Origin: an uncultured Parabacteroides sp.
GTDB taxonomy: Bacteria; Bacteroidota; Bacteroidia; Bacteroidales; Tannerellaceae
Assembly: GCA_900552465.1 (NCBI GenBank)
Contig: URZO01000129.1
Coordinates: 1 to 10,346, forward strand
Direction of reading: 5' to 3'
DNA: 10,346 nt
Shown: in pieces, positions 7,322-10,346 of the stretch
Layout of the letters: the number at the start of each line of letters is the position of its first letter
How positions within the stretch are numbered: the stretch's first letter is position 1
Notes under the pieces: generated by a model
What the model was told of the DNA's origin: nothing
Database searches by the model: none
Seen by the model: the letters and a program-made list of their open reading frames with translations, nothing else
Program-made: the position numbers and the translations under genes

Positions 7322-8644
7322 TCAGGAGAATAGTAGCATGAACCGGCTGCCTGCTCCGTCCTCCGATGTAACGGTCAGATCGCCTTTGTGCATGTGCATG
7401 ATTTGGCGGGATATACTCAGTCCGATGCCGGAGCCGGATGGCTTGGTGGTGAAGAAAGGAATGCAGATGCGCTCTTGCACATCTGCCGGGATACCGGTTC
7501 CGTTGTCGCTAACCCGGATAAAGGTTTTGCCTTCTTCGTTGATCCCGGCGGAGAGTTCGATTTGCGGATCGGGACAGTCTCGGGTCGCATCCTGCGCGTT
7601 CTTAATCAGGTTGATCAGTACCTGTTCGATCAATCCCTTGTCGGCTATGACCTGCAAATGGGCTGTTGCAGGAAGCACTTTCAGTATGTTTTCCTGCTCC
7701 TTAAACAACAGGCGGATATCATTAAGTAGTCCGTTGACCGGGATAATTTCCGGGACAGGTGTCGGGATGCCGGCCACTTTCCTGTAGCTCTCTACGAACC
7801 GCACCAGGCCGCTGCTCCTGCGGTAAATCGTTTCGACGGCCTGGTTGGTTTCTTCCCGCTCTTCCGTGTCGGGTATGGTTTCGTCCATGTATTTATTCCG
7901 GAGCAGTTCCGACAGGGAGACGATTGGAGTCATGGAGTTCATAATCTCGTGTGTCAGCACTCGGATCAGCTTCTGCCAGGCTTCCGTCTCCTTGTTTTCC
8001 AGGACGGAACGTATGTTTTTCATGCTGACGACCCTTAGTGGCTTACCCAGTACGACGAACGATATGGAAGAGAGGATCAGTTGTGAGTAGTCTTCCTTTC
8101 GCCGGACTTGCAGGATAGACAGCTCGCCGGGCTGCAACGTGCGCAGGCGGGCGGGAAGTTCCGGATGATAAGCCGCCAGGTCGTCTATCGTTTCAGCGAA
8201 GTTCAGTCCGGTTTGTATCTTAAAAGCTTGGTTCATCCATTCCACCTGTCCGCTTTCGGTGTAGACGAAGACCGAAAGGTCGATATGGTTCGCCAATGCC
8301 TGGAAATATTGCAGTTGGCTTTCTTTCTCCTGCAGGTGTTTTTTGTAGTGCTGCAAAGCCTCTTCCATTGCGTTGACCAGGTCAGGCGGAATCTCGCCAC
8401 CCTGTTCCTGCAAAGAAGTGCCGGAGGCGAGGAAGTCGGAGTAGCGCATCGACCAGATGAATTGCCTGAACAGTCGATCGCTGCGTTCCATCAGTCGGAA
8501 CAGGTAGTAAACTTCGATCAGGAGCAGTCCGAATGTCACAGCGGCAGATATCCTGAATCCGTTGGCAACCAGAAGCCCGAAGACCACGCTGGTCGCCAGT
8601 AACAGGATGACTGATCCGGCTGTTTTTTTCGTGTAACGTTTCAT
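7322..8644 (-). CDS. PAS-containing sensor histidine kinase (NtrB/ZraS-like), partner of the sigma-54 regulator
   Basis: The start chosen is the ATG at 8644, which overlaps the TGA of the regulator gene as ATGA; a longer frame begins 84 bp upstream, inside the regulator gene, and is less likely. The 440-residue protein has two closely spaced membrane helices (about 11-29 and 33-51) with only a few residues between them, so it has no periplasmic sensor domain. A coiled segment and a PAS-like domain (about 105-210, QYFQALANHIDLSVFVYTES) follow. The HisKA box is THEIMNSMTP, with the phospho-accepting His232. The ATPase domain has the N box NLIKN (345-349), the G1 box DNGTG (380-384), FFTTKPSGSG and GIGLS. 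It should autophosphorylate and pass the phosphate to the adjacent regulator. The input is probably cytoplasmic or membrane-derived; the signal itself is unknown. Confidence 0.92.
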   Translation of the reverse strand: MKRYTKKTAGSVILLLATSVVFGLLVANGFRISAAVTFGLLLIEVYYLFRLMERSDRLFRQFIWSMRYSDFLASGTSLQEQGGEIPPDLVNAMEEALQHYKKHLQEKESQLQYFQALANHIDLSVFVYTESGQVEWMNQAFKIQTGLNFAETIDDLAAYHPELPARLRTLQPGELSILQVRRKEDYSQLILSSISFVVLGKPLRVVSMKNIRSVLENKETEAWQKLIRVLTHEIMNSMTPIVSLSELLRNKYMDETIPDTEEREETNQAVETIYRRSSGLVRFVESYRKVAGIPTPVPEIIPVNGLLNDIRLLFKEQENILKVLPATAHLQVIADKGLIEQVLINLIKNAQDATRDCPDPQIELSAGINEEGKTFIRVSDNGTGIPADVQERICIPFFTTKPSGSGIGLSISRQIMHMHKGDLTVTSEDGAGSRFMLLFS

Positions 8645-10008
8645 AGCCCGTATTTTTCCAATCTTCTGTATAGAGAAGTGCGGGTGATACCGAGCAGGCC
8701 GGCCGCTTGTGTCATGTTGCCTGCGCAATGGCGCAACACTTCCTGTATGGTGCTTTTTTCCAGTTCTTCGAGGTTGAACTTCCCCTCTTTATCCTGGGAG
8801 GCGGAAACCGGGAGGCGGAGCATGAAATCGTCATATTGCAACTCTCCGGTTTCGGAAAGGATCACGGCGCGTTCGACGACGTGTTGCAGTTCGCGCACGT
8901 TTCCCGGCCAATGATACTGTTTCAGGAGTTGTAGCGCTTCACCGGAGAATCCTCCGATCTCCTTTTTATACTTCCGGCTGTAGCGTCTCAGGAAATGCCG
9001 GGCCAGCAATGCGACGTCGTTTCCCCGTTCGCGCAACGGCGGGATCGTTATCTCGATCGTATTGATCCGGTATAACAGGTCTTGCCTGAAACGTCCTTCC
9101 TGCACGGCGGCATGCAGGTCTGTGTTGGTTGCCGAGATGAGGCGGATGTCGACCGGCGTCTCTTGCGTCGAACCGACACGGTTTATTTTGCGTTGTTCGA
9201 TAACAGTCAGTAGTTTGGATTGCGCCACGAGTGGCAGGTTGCCAATTTCGTTCAGGAAGAGCGTGCCGCCGGATGCAATCTCGATCCGTCCGGGTTTGCT
9301 TTTGTCTGCATCCGTAAATGCTCCTTTCTCGTGGCCGAACAGTTCGCTTTCGAATAGTTCGTGCGGGATGCTCCCCAAGTCGATCGGGACAAACGGCTCT
9401 TTCCTGCGTCCGGACTGCTGGTGAAGTGTGTAAGCAATCAGGTCTTTTCCCGTTCCGTTTTCGCCTTGCAGCAGGATGTTGGCATCCGTATCCTTCAGCT
9501 TTTCGAGCGTCCGGAACACGTTTTGCATGACGGTGGATTCGCCGATGATTTCAATTTCAGGTTCCGAAGAGGTCAGTGCCGACTTCTGCTCCTTTAGTGT
9601 CCGTACTTCCGAACGGCTGAGACTAAGCTCGAGGGCGGTTGAAACTGTCGCCAGCATTTTCTCGTTCTGCCAGGGTTTCGGAATGAAATCGGTTGCTCCG
9701 GCTTTAATGGCGCGTACGGCTTTTTCCGTGTCCGAATAGGCGGTGATCAGGATGACGACTGTTCCGGGCGATATCTCCCGTATCCGTTCCAGCCAGTAGA
9801 ATCCTTCTTTCCCGCTGACCGCGTCGGCCGTGAAGTTCATGTCCAGCAGAACAACATCGTACTGGTTTCTCGATACCAGCCGGTTAATCTCTTTCGGATC
9901 GGAACAGGTCGTGATACTCTCTACCCGGGGGCGAAGTAACATCTTTAAAGTGAATAGGATATCCTCATTGTCGTCTACTATCAGAATCTTTCCTTGCCGT
10001 GTTGCCAT
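8641..10008 (-). CDS. Sigma-54-dependent response regulator (NtrC/AtoC-like)
   Basis: The 455-residue protein has the three classical domains. The receiver (7-125) has Asp12/Asp13, the phosphorylation site Asp56, Thr89 and Lys111. The AAA+ domain (about 153-385) has Walker A GENGTGKD (182-189), the sigma-54 contact loop GAFTDA (229-234), the Walker B segment TLFLNE (249-254), sensor I ISATN (291-295), likely arginine fingers in FRQDLLYR (Arg308, Arg314) and WPGNVREL (367-374). A Fis-type HTH (about 418-455, MTQAAGLLGITRTSLYRRL) binds DNA. When phosphorylated it should activate sigma-54 promoters through ATP hydrolysis. Two residues are odd: GAFTDA for the usual GAFTGA, which I recall as common in Bacteroidetes, and Asn253 for the Walker B Asp. 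It is the first gene of an operon with the kinase; the target genes are not visible. Confidence 0.94.
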   Translation of the reverse strand: MATRQGKILIVDDNEDILFTLKMLLRPRVESITTCSDPKEINRLVSRNQYDVVLLDMNFTADAVSGKEGFYWLERIREISPGTVVILITAYSDTEKAVRAIKAGATDFIPKPWQNEKMLATVSTALELSLSRSEVRTLKEQKSALTSSEPEIEIIGESTVMQNVFRTLEKLKDTDANILLQGENGTGKDLIAYTLHQQSGRRKEPFVPIDLGSIPHELFESELFGHEKGAFTDADKSKPGRIEIASGGTLFLNEIGNLPLVAQSKLLTVIEQRKINRVGSTQETPVDIRLISATNTDLHAAVQEGRFRQDLLYRINTIEITIPPLRERGNDVALLARHFLRRYSRKYKKEIGGFSGEALQLLKQYHWPGNVRELQHVVERAVILSETGELQYDDFMLRLPVSASQDKEGKFNLEELEKSTIQEVLRHCAGNMTQAAGLLGITRTSLYRRLEKYGL

Positions 10009-10025
10009 GGTTTGTTAATTGATTT

Positions 10026-10040
10026 CAGACTCCAAACATA
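10026..10040 (-). promoter_or_regulatory. Probable promoter of the two-component operon
   Basis: TATGTTTG on the minus strand (10033-10040) is a full match to TAnnTTTG, 24 bp before the ATG at 10008. No TTTG is found at the -33 position. The start site would be near 10026, giving a short leader of about 18 nt. Confidence 0.45.
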
Positions 10041-10157
10041 CAGATAATTTGTGTATTCCTGGTATTTTTCGATTAAAGTTTGGCATGCTTCCGGATATTC
10101 TTCGTATCTGGCAATAACTGAACTTATCTAATTATTTGAAAGAAATCATCAAAACAA

Positions 10158-10261
10158 CTAACACCTACCACCTTTTGCATTTATATTATTGATAACTATG
10201 TGATTACCGGGTGTTAGGTGGGTGTTAGGTCGCCTTTTTTACCGACACCACCTGACACCCG
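10158..10261. repeat. Cluster of GGTGTTAGGT repeats with a strong hairpin
   Basis: An 11-bp unit GGGTGTTAGGT occurs twice in exact tandem (10209-10219 and 10220-10230). An inverted variant, ACCTGACACCC, lies at 10250-10260, and another inverted partial copy, CTAACACC, at 10158-10165. The first tandem copies pair with the right inverted copy: 10208-10225 against 10245-10261 gives about 17 pairs with one G-U and one bulge around a 19-nt loop. Neither strand has a T-run after the hairpin, so it is not an ordinary terminator. It lies in the 338-bp stretch right of 10008, which contains no gene that I can support. Confidence 0.65.
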
Positions 10262-10268
10262 ACCAACA

Positions 10269-10343
10269 TACTGTTATCTATCTGCTTTGCTTCGTAGGAA
10301 ACTAATCTGTTTCTTACTATCAACTAAGTCAAAGCATACAGTA
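10269..10343. repeat. Nested inverted repeats at the right edge
   Basis: TACTGT (10269-10274) and GCTTTG (10284-10289) are answered in mirror order by CAAAGC (10330-10335) and ACAGTA (10338-10343). Inside them GAAAC-TAATCT-GTTTC (10298-10313) forms a smaller perfect hairpin. This may be a leader structure or a regulatory or recombination site for something beyond the window; the arms are short, so chance is possible. Confidence 0.3.
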
Positions 10344-10346
10344 AAC

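Noticed and set aside
8108..8602. A 164-codon plus-strand frame within the kinase gene
   Set aside because: It is opposite to an intact, motif-bearing histidine kinase and has no recognisable domain or start signal.
8645..8728. N-terminal extension of the histidine kinase (28 extra residues)
   Set aside because: It lies inside the coding end of the regulator, is basic and unlike a kinase N-terminus, and the ATGA overlap start fits the membrane helix better.
10081..10096. TTGGCATG followed by CTTCCGGAT on the plus strand as a sigma-54 promoter next to the sigma-54 regulator gene
   Set aside because: The -24 half fits well, but the required GC at the -12 element reads GA, and no gene start follows closely in the window.

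Overview
The window reads as chromosomal DNA of a Bacteroidales bacterium, possibly Parabacteroides or Bacteroides. The evidence is the presence of protein families largely confined to Bacteroidetes (DUF4831, DUF3244, a membrane TPR/helix-turn-helix regulator), a sigma-54 activator with a GAFTDA loop, and several upstream regions carrying the Bacteroidetes -7 box TAnnTTTG rather than a TATAAT box. The genus is an inference; nothing in the window fixes it.

All seven complete genes and one partial gene lie on the minus strand, so the order of transcription is from right to left. At the right end (10009-10346) is a gene-free stretch with the promoter of a two-component operon and a strikingly structured repeat cluster. 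Then come a sigma-54-dependent response regulator (8641-10008) and its histidine kinase (7322-8644), joined by an ATGA overlap. Next is a bifunctional NAD(P)H-hydrate repair enzyme (5714-7225) with its own promoter.

The middle (about 3367-5700) is markedly AT-rich. It holds a lipoprotein-like or signal-anchored TPR protein with one internal membrane helix and a cytoplasmic HTH, followed by a small secreted DUF3244 protein. Both promoters have a short palindrome at about the same distance upstream, which suggests a small regulator/effector unit under common control. A hairpin with a T-rich tail closes this unit.

At the left is a second operon: a secreted DUF4831 protein, a POT-family peptide transporter 21 bp behind it, and, 21 bp further on, a gene running off the window whose N-terminus has an Arg/aromatic motif.

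The main functional themes are peptide uptake, cofactor repair, and two regulatory systems whose targets are not visible here. No RNA genes, insertion sequences or CRISPR arrays were recognised. The items most worth a second look are the repeat cluster at 10158-10261, the TPR/DUF3244 unit with its palindromes, the altered Walker B of the response regulator, and the partial gene at the left edge.
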